A DNA stretch of 64,000 nucleotides from Hyphomonas oceanitis SCH89 (GTDB taxonomy: Bacteria; Pseudomonadota; Alphaproteobacteria; Caulobacterales; Hyphomonadaceae). Both the position numbers and the translations under genes were made by a program. The notes below the pieces were generated by a model. It was not told where the DNA came from. It made no database searches and was given only the letters and a program-made list of their open reading frames with translations. The stretch's first letter is position 1. Each line of letters starts with the position of its first letter. Shown here piece after piece: positions 45,529 to 54,295 of this stretch. The stretch is from NCBI RefSeq assembly GCF_000685295.1, contig NZ_ARYL01000013.1:42271-106270 (forward strand), given 5' to 3'.

Positions 45529-46282
45529 CCTCACTGTACAGAACCTCACCGTTAAGGCCGGCCGCACCACGCTCGTGGAGGGCGCCGGTTTCGCGCTGGT
45601 CCCCGGCGAGTTGATCTGCCTGCTCGGTCCCAATGGCGCTGGCAAGACCAGCCTGCTGCGCGCCTCCCTCGGCCTTGAGAAACGTGCATCCGGCATGGCC
45701 TCCCTCAATGGCGACGATTGCGCCAGCCTCTCGCCGATGGAACGCGCCCGCCGCGTCGCCTACCTGCCCCAGCAGCGCCCCCTCGCCTGGCCTAATGCCG
45801 TGCGCGATGTCGTCGCCCTCGGCCGCTATGCCTATGGCGCCGCGCCCGGTCGCCTCAGCCAGCCGGACGCCGACGCCGTTGATCGCGCGATGGAGACCTG
45901 CGACCTGGCCGCCCTCGCGCACCGTTCCGCCGACACATTGTCCGGCGGCGAGCTTGCCCGCGTCCACTGCGCCCGCGCCTTCGCGGCAGAAGCGCCGCTG
46001 CTTGTCGCAGACGAGCCTGTCGCTGCGCTCGACCCCCGCCACCAGTTCCGCATCATGGACATTATCCAGTCCTATGTCGCGCGCGGCGGCGGCGCCCTTG
46101 TCGTGCTGCATGACATATCGCTTGCCGCCCGCTATGCCAGCCGCCTCATCTGGATGAAGGACGGCCGCATCGTCGCCGACGGCCCGCCCGCCGAAACCCT
46201 CACCGCAGAACGCCTCGCCGAAATCTATGGCGTCCGCGCCCGCGTCCATGGCACGCTGGTCCATATCGAGGGCGCCGCATGA
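45521..46282 (+). CDS. btuD: Corrinoid ABC transporter ATPase
   Basis: A 253-residue ATPase. Walker A is LLGPNGAGKTSLL (near 34), Q-loop in YLPQQRPLAW, signature LSGGELARVHCARAFA (near 140), Walker B LLVADEPVAALD, and switch VVLHDISLAARYAS. The start is inside the btuC end, supported by AGCAGCA-free spacing and by the family N-terminus MTDLTVQNLTV. It powers uptake by BtuCDF, and overlaps cobQ by four bases. Confidence 0.92.
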   Translation: MTDLTVQNLTVKAGRTTLVEGAGFALVPGELICLLGPNGAGKTSLLRASLGLEKRASGMASLNGDDCASLSPMERARRVAYLPQQRPLAWPNAVRDVVALGRYAYGAAPGRLSQPDADAVDRAMETCDLAALAHRSADTLSGGELARVHCARAFAAEAPLLVADEPVAALDPRHQFRIMDIIQSYVARGGGALVVLHDISLAARYASRLIWMKDGRIVADGPPAETLTAERLAEIYGVRARVHGTLVHIEGAA

Positions 46283-47766
46283 CGGCACGCGCGCTCATGC
46301 TGCAGGGCACGGGATCGGATGTCGGCAAGTCCGTGCTCACCGCCGCGCTTTGCCGCATCGCCCGGCGACGCGGCCTCAGCGTTGCGCCCTTCAAGCCGCA
46401 GAACATGTCCAACAATGCCGCCGCCTGCCCCGGCGGTGGCGAGATCGGCCGAGCGCAGGCCCTGCAGGCCCTCGCCGCAGGCATTGCACCGCATACGGAT
46501 TTCAACCCAGTCCTGCTGAAGCCGGAAACAGACCGCAAGTCGCAGATCGTGGTCCATGGCAAGGCCGTGCAGACCGTCGACGCGGCCTATTACATGTCCA
46601 ATCGCGACCGATTGATGGGCGCAGTGATGGAAAGCTTCGACCGGCTCACCAACCAGTATGACCTCGTTCTCGTCGAAGGCGCGGGCAGCCCCGCCGAGAT
46701 CAATCTGCGCGAGCGCGACATTGCCAATATGGGCTTCGCCCGCCGCGCCGGTGTGCCCGTCTGCCTGATCGGAGATATCGAACGTGGCGGCGTCATCGCC
46801 AGCCTTGTCGGCACGAAGACCGTCATCGATCCGGCCGATGCAGACATGATCCGGGGCTTCCTCGTCAACAAATTTCGCGGTGACATCCGCCTTTTCGATG
46901 ACGGCGTCACCGGCATCGAGCAGCGCACCGGCTGGCCCTGTTTCGGCGTCATTCCCTGGCTGACGGCCATCACGCAATTGCCCGCAGAAGATGCCGTCAT
47001 CCTCGACGAACTCGTGCCCCGCTCCGGCAAGGGCCTGCGCATTGCCGCGCCCATGCTGTCGCGCATCGCCAATTTCGATGATGCCGACCCGCTGCGCATC
47101 GAACCGGATGTCGATTTCCACTGGGTCACGCCCGGCCGCCCCATTCCCCGCGACACCGACGTGGTCATCCTGTTCGGCACCAAGTCCACGCTCGGCGACC
47201 TTGCCTTCCTGCGTGCGCAGGGCTGGGATCATGACATTCACGCCCACGTCCGCAATGGCGGCCGCCTGCTCGGCATTTGCGGCGGCTACCAGATGCTCGG
47301 CAAACGGATCATTGATCCGCAAGGCGTCGACGGTCTGCCCGGCGAAGCCGAAGGCCTCGGCCTGCTTGATGTCGAGACACACATGATTGCCGACAAACAG
47401 GTCAATGAGGCGCGCGGCCAGTGCGCCCTGAGCGGCGCGCCCGTCGCCGGTTACGAAATCCATGCAGGCATCACGCAAGGCCCGGCCACAGACCGGCCCA
47501 TGTTCACCCTCGACAACAAGCCCGAAGGCGCCCGCAGCCCGAACGGGCGCATCGAAGGCACCTATCTTCACGGCGCCTTCGCGCAGGACAATTTCCGTCG
47601 CAGCTGGATCACCCGCTCCGGCGGACGGGGCGATTTCGCGCTAAATTATGATGGCGAAGTGGATCGCGCGCTGGACGCGCTGGCAGACGGCGTCGAAGCC
47701 GCCGTGGACGTGGACAGCCTGTTCGCCGAGGCGCGCGCACCCGGCTGGCATCCCGGCACGGCATGA
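46279..47766 (+). CDS. cobQ: Cobyric acid synthase
   Basis: A 495-residue glutamine-dependent amidotransferase that amidates four side chains of adenosyl-cobyrinic acid a,c-diamide. The N-terminal dethiobiotin synthetase-like domain has LQGTGSDVGKSVLTAALCR and KPQNMSNNAA. EGAGSPAEINL follows. The class I glutaminase domain at the C-terminus has GICGGYQMLG with the nucleophilic Cys (near 334) and the later His in THMIADK and GYEIHAG. The length is typical. Overlaps its neighbours by four bases each. Confidence 0.96.
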   Translation: MTARALMLQGTGSDVGKSVLTAALCRIARRRGLSVAPFKPQNMSNNAAACPGGGEIGRAQALQALAAGIAPHTDFNPVLLKPETDRKSQIVVHGKAVQTVDAAYYMSNRDRLMGAVMESFDRLTNQYDLVLVEGAGSPAEINLRERDIANMGFARRAGVPVCLIGDIERGGVIASLVGTKTVIDPADADMIRGFLVNKFRGDIRLFDDGVTGIEQRTGWPCFGVIPWLTAITQLPAEDAVILDELVPRSGKGLRIAAPMLSRIANFDDADPLRIEPDVDFHWVTPGRPIPRDTDVVILFGTKSTLGDLAFLRAQGWDHDIHAHVRNGGRLLGICGGYQMLGKRIIDPQGVDGLPGEAEGLGLLDVETHMIADKQVNEARGQCALSGAPVAGYEIHAGITQGPATDRPMFTLDNKPEGARSPNGRIEGTYLHGAFAQDNFRRSWITRSGGRGDFALNYDGEVDRALDALADGVEAAVDVDSLFAEARAPGWHPGTA

Positions 47767-48713
47767 GCCCGGCGGCCCTGATGCTGGCGGCCTGGGCCAT
47801 CGAGGCCGTCTTCGGCTGGCCCACCTGGCTCTATCGCCTGATCCACCATCCCGTCGTCTGGCTCGGCACCGGCATCAGCTGGCTCGAACGCGCCTTCAAT
47901 CAGCCTTCATGGCCCCACCCCGCACGCTATGTGGCGGGCGCCCTGGCATCCCTGCTCGTCATCGCCGCCGCAACCACCCTCGCCGTTGCCATCTCGCGCG
48001 CCCTCCCCGACACGCTCCCCGGCTGGACAATCGAGGCCCTCATCGCTTCCAGCCTGATCGCCTCGCGCAGCCTCTACACACATGTCGCCGCCGTCGCCCG
48101 CCCACTCTCCGCGGATGACATCGCAGGCGCCCGCACGGCCGTCTCGCAAATCGTCGGCCGCGACCCCGCCCAGCTGGACGAGCCCGGTGTCGCCCGCGCC
48201 GCCCTCGAAAGCCTCGCCGAGAACGCATCGGACGGCGTCACCGCGCCCCTCTTCTGGGGCGCCCTGTTCGGCCTGCCGGGCCTCGCCGCCTACAAGGCCG
48301 TCAACACGCTCGACTCCATGATCGGCCACCGCAATACCCGCTACGCCGCCTTTGGCGGTTTTGCCGCCCGGCTCGACGACGTGGCCAACCTCATTCCCGC
48401 CCGCCTGACGGGCCTCGCCTTTGCGGCCGTCTCCGGCGGCACGTCTGCCCTTCGCACAATGCAACGCGACGCACGCCGCCACCGCTCACCCAATGCCGGC
48501 TGGCCCGAAGCCGCCATGGCCGGCGCCCTCGGCGTGCGCCTCTCCGGCCCGCGCCTCTATGGCGACCGGGTGAGCGACGAGCCCTGGCTCAACCCCGCCG
48601 CGCCCGATCCCACGCCGCAGGCCCTGAAGCGCGGCCTCCGCCTCTATGTCCGCGCCATGGTCCTGCTTGGGCTTCTGCTCGCGGCAACCGCATGGATCGG
48701 GAGCCTGACATGA
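47763..48713 (+). CDS. cbiB: Adenosylcobinamide-phosphate synthase
   Basis: A 316-residue membrane protein (also called CobD in the aerobic nomenclature) that attaches aminopropanol phosphate to cobyric acid. Family segments are WAIEAVFGWPTWLYRLIHHP at the start, GRDPAQLDEPGVARAALESL (near 135), ENASDGVTAPLFWGALFG and YKAVNTLDSMIGHRNTRYAA. Several hydrophobic helices are present. ATGA overlaps on both sides bind it to cobQ and the decarboxylase gene. Confidence 0.95.
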   Translation: MSPAALMLAAWAIEAVFGWPTWLYRLIHHPVVWLGTGISWLERAFNQPSWPHPARYVAGALASLLVIAAATTLAVAISRALPDTLPGWTIEALIASSLIASRSLYTHVAAVARPLSADDIAGARTAVSQIVGRDPAQLDEPGVARAALESLAENASDGVTAPLFWGALFGLPGLAAYKAVNTLDSMIGHRNTRYAAFGGFAARLDDVANLIPARLTGLAFAAVSGGTSALRTMQRDARRHRSPNAGWPEAAMAGALGVRLSGPRLYGDRVSDEPWLNPAAPDPTPQALKRGLRLYVRAMVLLGLLLAATAWIGSLT

Positions 48714-49702
48714 AAGACGACTTCCTCCACGGCGGCGCGCTCGACCGCATGCAGATCGCCTACCCGAACGCGCCGGCACCGTGGGTCGATCTCTCGACCG
48801 GTATCAATCCCTGGCCCTACCCCGTCGGCGACATCCCCGCCTCTAGCTGGCAGCACCTCCCCACCGAAGCCGCCCTACAGACCTGCCGCGCCGCCATGGC
48901 CCGCGCCATCGGTGCGCCGGAGGCCTCCCTCCTGCTCGCCCCCGGCAGCGAACTGCTCATCCGCCTCCTGCCCACCGTGATCGCACCGCGCAGCGTTGCC
49001 CTCCTCTCGCCGACCTATGGCGACCATGCGCGCGCATGGCGGGCAAGCGGCGCCGAGGTGATCGAGACGGCCGATCCACTCGCCTTGGCTGGCCATGTCG
49101 ACGCTCTGGTCCTCTGTAACCCCAACAATCCCACGGGAATGGTCCTCGAACGGTCACACCTGGGTCAGGCACTGGCCCGCCAGGCCGCCCGCAATGGCTG
49201 GCTAATCGTCGACGAAGCCTACGCAGACCTTGTCCCCGCCCTCAGCCTCGCGCCCATGGCGGGCGCCGGAAACCTCATCATCCTGCGCTCCTTCGGGAAG
49301 TTTTACGGCCTCGCCGGCCTGCGCCTCGGCGCCCTGCTCGGCCCACCCGCCTTGCTGGAAGCCATGTCCCAAAGGCTCGGCGTCTGGCCCGTGTCCGGCC
49401 CGGCGCTCGCGATCGGCGCACAGGCCTATGCCGACGGTCTCTGGCAGGCTGAAACACGCGACCACCTCGCCGCCGCCCGCCGCCGTCTCGATAAAATTCT
49501 TCTGGATTCAGGCCTCTGGATCGTCGGCGGGACGGACCTTTTCCGCCTTGTAAAGACAGAGAAAGCCCCGCAACTCTGGCACCGCCTGGCGGAGGCCGGC
49601 CTCTATGTCCGCCGCTTCGACTATGCGCCCGATCTCCTCCGCATCGGCCTGCCTGCCAATGCCGAAGCCGAACACCGCCTCGCCGCCGCGCTCAGCCCTT
49701 GA
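48710..49702 (+). CDS. Threonine-phosphate decarboxylase-type PLP enzyme (CobC/CobD)
   Basis: A 330-residue aminotransferase-fold enzyme that makes (R)-1-aminopropan-2-ol phosphate for the nucleotide loop. HGGALDRMQIAYPNAPAPWV and DLSTGINPWPYP at the start are typical. CNPNNPTGMVLER near 145, and SFGKFYGLAGLRLG with the PLP lysine near 210, follow. It is called cobC in Pseudomonas denitrificans naming and cobD in Salmonella naming, so I leave the symbol empty. The start overlaps the cbiB stop (ATGA). Its end overlaps cobU by 11 bases. Confidence 0.92.
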   Translation: MKDDFLHGGALDRMQIAYPNAPAPWVDLSTGINPWPYPVGDIPASSWQHLPTEAALQTCRAAMARAIGAPEASLLLAPGSELLIRLLPTVIAPRSVALLSPTYGDHARAWRASGAEVIETADPLALAGHVDALVLCNPNNPTGMVLERSHLGQALARQAARNGWLIVDEAYADLVPALSLAPMAGAGNLIILRSFGKFYGLAGLRLGALLGPPALLEAMSQRLGVWPVSGPALAIGAQAYADGLWQAETRDHLAAARRRLDKILLDSGLWIVGGTDLFRLVKTEKAPQLWHRLAEAGLYVRRFDYAPDLLRIGLPANAEAEHRLAAALSP

Positions 49703-50195
49703 GGCGCAGCGGCAGGCCCGCCGCGACGAATTCCACCACATCACACGCCGCCGCCACGCGCTGGTTCAACCGCCCCTGCGCATCCCTGAACGCCCGCCCC
49801 AACGGCGTCTCCGGCACGAGGCCAAGCCCCACCTCGTTCGATACAAGGATCACCTCGCCCTCAAAGCGCCCGAGGCAGGCGCACAGCGCTTGGGTCTCCG
49901 GCTCCACGTCTCGCTCATGGTGCATGAGATTGGACAGCCAAAGTGTCAGGCAATCGACCAGCACGACGGGCGCATCTGCAGCGTCCATTGCAGCCACAAG
50001 CTCCAGCGGTGCCTCCACCGTGCGCCAGCCCGCGCCGCGATCAGCCTTGTGGCGCGCGATCCGCGCTTCCATTTCCACGTCCAGCGCTTCCGCCGTGGCA
50101 ATATAGACGCGGGTCTCCCCCGCCGCCTCCGCCAGCGCCTGCGCCCGCGCACTCTTGCCCGAACGCGCCCCTCCCAGAATGAATGTCGCTGTCAT
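49692..50195 (-). CDS. cobU: Bifunctional adenosylcobinamide kinase/guanylyltransferase
   Basis: A 167-residue enzyme (CobP in aerobic naming) that phosphorylates adenosylcobinamide and then adds GMP. The P-loop FILGGARSGKSARAQALAE is at the N-terminus, YIATAEALDVEMEARIARHK carries the guanylylation His, and LVDCLTLWLSNLM with VSNEVGLGLVPETPLGRAFR follow. It is convergent with the decarboxylase gene and, being on the other strand, is not under the riboswitch upstream of btuB. Confidence 0.95.
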   Translation of the reverse strand: MTATFILGGARSGKSARAQALAEAAGETRVYIATAEALDVEMEARIARHKADRGAGWRTVEAPLELVAAMDAADAPVVLVDCLTLWLSNLMHHERDVEPETQALCACLGRFEGEVILVSNEVGLGLVPETPLGRAFRDAQGRLNQRVAAACDVVEFVAAGLPLRLKG

Positions 50196-50259
50196 GAGAG
50201 CGCTCTAGCCCAGAGAGGGCTGCAGCTCCAGTGTGCAGATTGGAAAGCGGAACCCGCAA

Positions 50260-51138
50260 TTATTTCGACGTCACGTCAGGCACGTTATCCCGAACGCGGA
50301 CGACAGCGCCAACGGCGCTCAAAACAAATGACGCCAAAAAAGGATGTCCGAAAACATTCCCATCGAACTGCCACGGTTCCCCCTCATGGGAATAACCAAA
50401 CGCCATGAAAAAGACATTTGGGAGAAAGATGCTCACAAACATTGTTGAGGCCTGAAAAGGTGTAACGACAATAACACCGATGCAGACAAGTGTGAGTCGA
50501 CGCAGGTTTTGATCCACATTTATGCGTCGAAGGCCCCACATCGCCAGACCGCCAAATATCGCCATGCTGATTGCCCAGACCGCCGTCCACCACCCAGCTG
50601 CGGCCAGCATGTTGATGATCTTCACGCGACCGTTCTCCTTCTCGTCGGTGGGCGGCGGAGGAGATATGACAATGACCTGGTAGCCATGCTGACGGAGAAC
50701 GGCGAGAGTATCATCATAGACCTGGAGGGCTTGCGGGCTGAACCCGCCCGCCCTGAAATCGGTGATATTGATCTCGATATAGGGAATTTGGACGCCATCG
50801 ACCGGCCATGAATCCGCGTCCGATGATGTCGGAACAGCGATAATTTCGCCGTGGACGTCTGACTCCACCGGTTCGGATTGATGCCGCCAGAAACTGATCG
50901 TGTGGGACATGCGCAAGCGAAACTCGCTGGACAGGCTATCTAGCATGTCACTCGTCCAGCCTTCCGTCGCTGGCTGCGTTTCAAATCCCAGCCGGTTCAG
51001 CTCGTGCTGGATTTCAACCGAAGCCGTGTCCAGATCGGATACTGACTGAAACTCCACGCCCAGCTTGGCAGTCGGTGCGACATAGCTCACACCGCAGCCC
51101 GAAATCGCCAATACCACAAGGAACGCAAGCCATTTCAT
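50260..51138 (-). CDS. Putative membrane-anchored lipoprotein, unknown function
   Basis: A 292-residue protein I do not recognise. It starts with a signal peptide and lipobox (LAISGCG, Cys near residue 15). An extracytoplasmic domain of about 160 residues is followed by three or four hydrophobic helices (WWTAVWAISMAIFGGLAMWG, near 190, and later segments). A PPPPTDEKEN stretch links the two. Codon use is less GC-rich than in the cobalamin genes, so it may have been gained, and it sits next to the integrated element. AGGGGGAGG lies before the ATG. Confidence 0.65.
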   Translation of the reverse strand: MKWLAFLVVLAISGCGVSYVAPTAKLGVEFQSVSDLDTASVEIQHELNRLGFETQPATEGWTSDMLDSLSSEFRLRMSHTISFWRHQSEPVESDVHGEIIAVPTSSDADSWPVDGVQIPYIEINITDFRAGGFSPQALQVYDDTLAVLRQHGYQVIVISPPPPTDEKENGRVKIINMLAAAGWWTAVWAISMAIFGGLAMWGLRRINVDQNLRRLTLVCIGVIVVTPFQASTMFVSIFLPNVFFMAFGYSHEGEPWQFDGNVFGHPFLASFVLSAVGAVVRVRDNVPDVTSK

Positions 51139-51548
51139 GGCCTCCCCCTCCCTTGGTCATCCATGACAGTTCGAAAGTCCGAAAATAGATGCCGTTGTGA
51201 GCGTCACCTTCGCACCCGCTTGGGTCAACTGCGCAAATTGTCCGAATGACTGCGGGACCAGGCAGTCAGGTCAGTCGAACCCGATAGCAATGATGAGCCC
51301 GAAGATGTGAAAGGACATTAAATGCCTATCACCCTATAGGAGAAAATGGTGCACCCGGAGCGATTCGAACGCCCGACCCCCAGATTCGTAGTCACTAATA
51401 CCCTGTTTTATTGTGACTATTCAGGTCTAATCGTGGCATACGCCGCCAGTGTTTCCTGACAATATCGACCTCTCGGCACCTGCCAGGCCCTATCAGGTAC
51501 TGCGCGGTTACGGTGCTCGAGACGGTATTTTTTAAACAGGAGGCGCCA
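51139..51548. other. Junction region between chromosome and integrated element
   Basis: This 410-base gap holds the tRNA fragment described separately, and on its right side the promoter region of the integrase. AGGAGG precedes the integrase ATG. To the left of the fragment I see no gene. Confidence 0.6.
51347..51393 (-). other. 3' fragment of a tRNA-Arg(ACG) gene, left attachment site of the element
   Basis: Read on the minus strand, these 47 bases are the anticodon loop with ACG (GACTACGAATCTG), the variable loop, a T arm with TTCGAATC, and the acceptor end CCGGGTGCACCA. The 5' half with the D arm is missing; unrelated sequence joins at the anticodon stem. This is the usual scar of integration into the 3' end of a tRNA gene. 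The orientation predicts that the intact tRNA-Arg gene lies at the other end of the element, to the right of this window, on the minus strand. Confidence 0.85.
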
Positions 51549-52724
51549 ATGGCCGTCATCAATCTAACGGACGCCCGGATCAGGGCGTTGGAACTCGGGA
51601 GCGGCATCCACAGGGACGAGAAGGTCAAAGGCCTGATGGTCATATGCCATGCCACAACCAAGACCTATGCGGTTCAGGGTGATGTTCGCCGCAATGGCCG
51701 GCACATCCGGACAGTGAGAACCAAGATCGACAGGGTGGATCGGATCAGCCTGAGCGATGCCAGGCGCAAGGCGATGGCTCTGATGAGCCAGATCCAGTCT
51801 GGCATCGACCCGACCGACGGGCCTGATGAAACCGGCATTACGTTGAGCAAGGTTCTTGAGGCCCACCTGAAAGAGCGGGAACTGCGGCCATCGACAATTC
51901 AAAGCTACCAAGATCACGTCGACAAGTACCTTAAGCGCTTTCGGTCGCGTGCCGTCGCCGATATAACGAGACAGGACTGCCGAGAACTCCTAGAGACCCT
52001 GACGGCGCGCCACGGGCGCACCACGGCGGCAGGTGTGCTTCGAACTCTTCGGGCACTCATCAACACAGCCATGCGCCTGGATGAAACGATCCTGCGAAGC
52101 CCTATGGATGCCGTAAGGGTGCCAGTGCCGCCTAAGCGGCAAGTCGATGCCCTGGACATTGCCGACTTCTGGAAACGCTCAGAAGCCCTGTCCCCCATGA
52201 TGAGGGACATTCACAGGACCATGCTGCTGACCGGAGCAAGGCGTTCATCGGTGCTGACCCTTCGGCGGGAAGACATTGACCTGGAAAAGCGGGTGATGAC
52301 GTTCAGCCACATGAAAACCGGGGGCCAGCTATTGTTCCCGATGGGTCCAGTACTCACAGGCATCATTGCCAAGCGAATGGAAGATGACACGCCACTCAAC
52401 AGCACATGGCTGTGGCCCTCCCCTCTCAGCACCAAAGGACATATTGTTGAGCCCAAGCGCGCAAACGTCGCCAGTCCACATGCACTCAGGCACCATGCCA
52501 GAACGCTGATGATCGCTGCCGGGGTTCCATATGCCGAGAGCGCCCTGCTGCTTGGCCACAAGTTGCCAGGAGCCACAGGTGGCTATGTTCATGCCGAACA
52601 CCTCGTGGAAGCATTGCGGCCTCATGCCGAGGCATACGAACAGCTTGTAACTGGGCTTTCAGGACTGCCTGGAACGGCTAAACAATGTTATCAAATGAAA
52701 GCGTGTAGCTGCTGTCCAGCCTAA
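51549..52724 (+). CDS. Tyrosine recombinase (integrase)
   Basis: A 391-residue phage-type integrase. An N-terminal DUF4102-like arm-binding part and core-binding domain (TLSKVLEAHLKERELRPSTI) precede the catalytic domain. The catalytic residues are Arg in LLTGARRSSVLTLRRED (near 229), His-x-x-Arg in SPHALRHHARTLM (near 310), a second His in LLGHKLPGAT and the nucleophilic Tyr in GGYVHAEH (near 345). The start is chosen for the AGGAGG site. It lies 155 bases inside the tRNA-Arg fragment and is thus the enzyme that most likely inserts and excises the element. Confidence 0.93.
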   Translation: MAVINLTDARIRALELGSGIHRDEKVKGLMVICHATTKTYAVQGDVRRNGRHIRTVRTKIDRVDRISLSDARRKAMALMSQIQSGIDPTDGPDETGITLSKVLEAHLKERELRPSTIQSYQDHVDKYLKRFRSRAVADITRQDCRELLETLTARHGRTTAAGVLRTLRALINTAMRLDETILRSPMDAVRVPVPPKRQVDALDIADFWKRSEALSPMMRDIHRTMLLTGARRSSVLTLRREDIDLEKRVMTFSHMKTGGQLLFPMGPVLTGIIAKRMEDDTPLNSTWLWPSPLSTKGHIVEPKRANVASPHALRHHARTLMIAAGVPYAESALLLGHKLPGATGGYVHAEHLVEALRPHAEAYEQLVTGLSGLPGTAKQCYQMKACSCCPA

Positions 52725-53460
52725 ACTGAAGAGTGTATTGATTTTCAGGAACCAGATCACGAAACGTAACCTTAAATTGGTGATCACCGGCAGCTAAATT
52801 TGGCCGGACCGAGTCTTTAATCACCTCACTTAGAACTGACTCTCCAGCCACGGAGTAGTCCGATGGCAACCAAGTTTGATCATTTTGATCTCTCAAGACA
52901 CACTTATCAAATCGAACGGACCGCTTTGGCCCGCTGTATTTGATCGTTCCAAAACACTCTAAAGTGCTTCCCCGAATAGTGCAGCGATCAAGAGCAACTG
53001 CAAACTGCCCGAATGTTTGCGTGTTTGATCCTGACGGTGAATTTTCCTGAGGCGATTTTGCAGAGACTTGGGTAAGCGAATTCACGCTTGGCTTAGGGCC
53101 ATCTTTCTTTGGGATTGCCGCCGATCGTTGTGACATTGCCGCAACGGACGATTCCAGCTTCGCGAGTCGCTGCCCAAGTTCTCCCGTCGCTCCGCCGGTC
53201 GTTGCGTCTATCCTGTCTACTCTGGATTCTACAGCAGCAGTGTCCGCCGACAACGAAGACACTCGAGACTCCAGCTTATTCAGACGGCGAGCAATTTCCG
53301 ACGCACCTTCTGGCTCGCTCAGAGCGTCGTAATCGCCAAGTCTACTTTCCAAAGCTCCAACCCGATCTTGGATTGCGTCATACTCAACGGCGCCAATCCA
53401 TAAGCCACTGGCTAAGAGCCCAAGAGCACTGATACCCCCGAATAGTGTTGCTGCATTCAT
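52678..53460 (-). CDS. Membrane-anchored coiled-coil protein, unknown function
   Basis: A 260-residue protein. An N-terminal hydrophobic segment (LFGGISALGLLASGLWIG) anchors it, then a heptad-rich region (about 28-115, including RLNKLESRVSSLSADTAAVE) forms a coiled coil, then a Ser/Pro linker and a C-terminal beta-rich domain with three Cys (CTIRGSTLECFGTIKYSG). I know no function. Codon use is clearly AT-richer than its neighbours, a sign of separate origin. Its end overlaps the integrase end by 47 bases in convergent orientation. Confidence 0.65.
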   Translation of the reverse strand: MNAATLFGGISALGLLASGLWIGAVEYDAIQDRVGALESRLGDYDALSEPEGASEIARRLNKLESRVSSLSADTAAVESRVDRIDATTGGATGELGQRLAKLESSVAAMSQRSAAIPKKDGPKPSVNSLTQVSAKSPQENSPSGSNTQTFGQFAVALDRCTIRGSTLECFGTIKYSGPKRSVRFDKCVLRDQNDQTWLPSDYSVAGESVLSEVIKDSVRPNLAAGDHQFKVTFRDLVPENQYTLQFRLDSSYTLSFDNIV

Positions 53461-53561
53461 GTCGCCCAGCCCCCCAAGTCACTCAAAATACGAACTCTGA
53501 ACTTTCGCGTTTAGGTCGCGCAAGTCAAGGAGGGAAGGAACACACGAAGTCGCCGATGTGA

Positions 53562-53585
53562 AAAACACGGTCATGGCCGTGTTTT
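53562..53585. terminator. Symmetric hairpin upstream of the AlpA-like genes
   Basis: AAAACACGG and CCGTGTTTT pair perfectly around a six-base loop, with T on one side and A on the other, so it could end transcripts in both directions. It lies in the 284-base gap between divergent genes, which also contains the repeat GAGCTCAA at 53656-53663 and 53682-53689; those could be operator sites. No gene is seen in this gap. Confidence 0.5.
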
Positions 53586-53744
53586 GAGCCCATGCTTCAA
53601 CACGACAAAAAATCTAACAGTGCATTGATTTTGCTGCTTTTTTAATGTCACCTATGAGCTCAAGTAAGGGTAGATTTTTTCGAGCTCAATGATCTATGCC
53701 TAGTTCAGTCCCAAGAGGACCCGACTAATCAAAAGGGCATACAA

Positions 53745-53963
53745 ATGAATGTTTCAACTTCCCAAGCTTCTCCCTGGATGACGACGGATCAGGCCGCCGT
53801 CTACCTTGGCATGTCGCCCAAGACGCTCGCCGTCTGGCGCTGCAAGGGCAAAGGCCCACGCTATCACGTACTCCAGGACAGACTGGTCCGCTATCACCGC
53901 AAAGACCTGGACGGCCACGTACTGGCAAGCCCCGGCGGCGGTACGCCGAATGTTGGCATCTGA
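53745..53963 (+). CDS. Small helix-turn-helix protein, AlpA/excisionase-like
   Basis: A 72-residue DNA-binding protein. WMTTDQAAVYLGMSPKTLAV and WRCKGKGPRYHVLQDRLVRY form the winged-helix fold of the HTH_17/AlpA group, including the usual wing RYHRKDLDGHV. In satellites and prophages AlpA-like proteins switch on excision and replication. ATG with an AAAGGG-type site upstream. First in the rightward gene run. Confidence 0.8.
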   Translation: MNVSTSQASPWMTTDQAAVYLGMSPKTLAVWRCKGKGPRYHVLQDRLVRYHRKDLDGHVLASPGGGTPNVGI

Positions 53964-54064
53964 AAATGCTTCAGTTCGACATCATCGAATAAAGAGCGGC
54001 CCGCCAGCGCAACCAACGCGGACGGGCCAGAAGTATCGACGGCGAGTAATTGGAGAGATCACTC

Positions 54065-54295
54065 ATGAACATATCTAGCATGCCGGGCATCGGCATTACG
54101 CCATCAAATGGCGACCTGCTGACAGCCAAGGAGGCTGCGGCAATTACAGGGCACACAGAGCACACGCTCGCCCAGTATCGCTCCAGGCGGGACCGCGGCC
54201 TCGATGTTGGTCCGCACTTCATCAAAATCGGCAAGGCTATCTTCTATACGAGAGCCGACCTTGAAGCCTATGCTGCCCGGAGGGCGGCACGATGA
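54065..54295 (+). CDS. Second small helix-turn-helix protein, AlpA/excisionase-like
   Basis: A 76-residue protein. LLTAKEAAAITGHTEHTLAQ and the wing PHFIKIGKAIFYTRADLEAY match the same HTH_17 fold as the preceding gene, but the two sequences differ, so they are probably not a recent duplication. The start at MNISSMPG follows GGAGAG; an earlier TTG is less likely. It overlaps the primase gene by four bases, so the two are probably translated together. Confidence 0.8.
   Translation: MNISSMPGIGITPSNGDLLTAKEAAAITGHTEHTLAQYRSRRDRGLDVGPHFIKIGKAIFYTRADLEAYAARRAAR

Noticed and set aside
51347..51393. A functional tRNA gene
   Set aside because: The 5' acceptor strand, D arm and half of the anticodon stem are missing, so it is a remnant.
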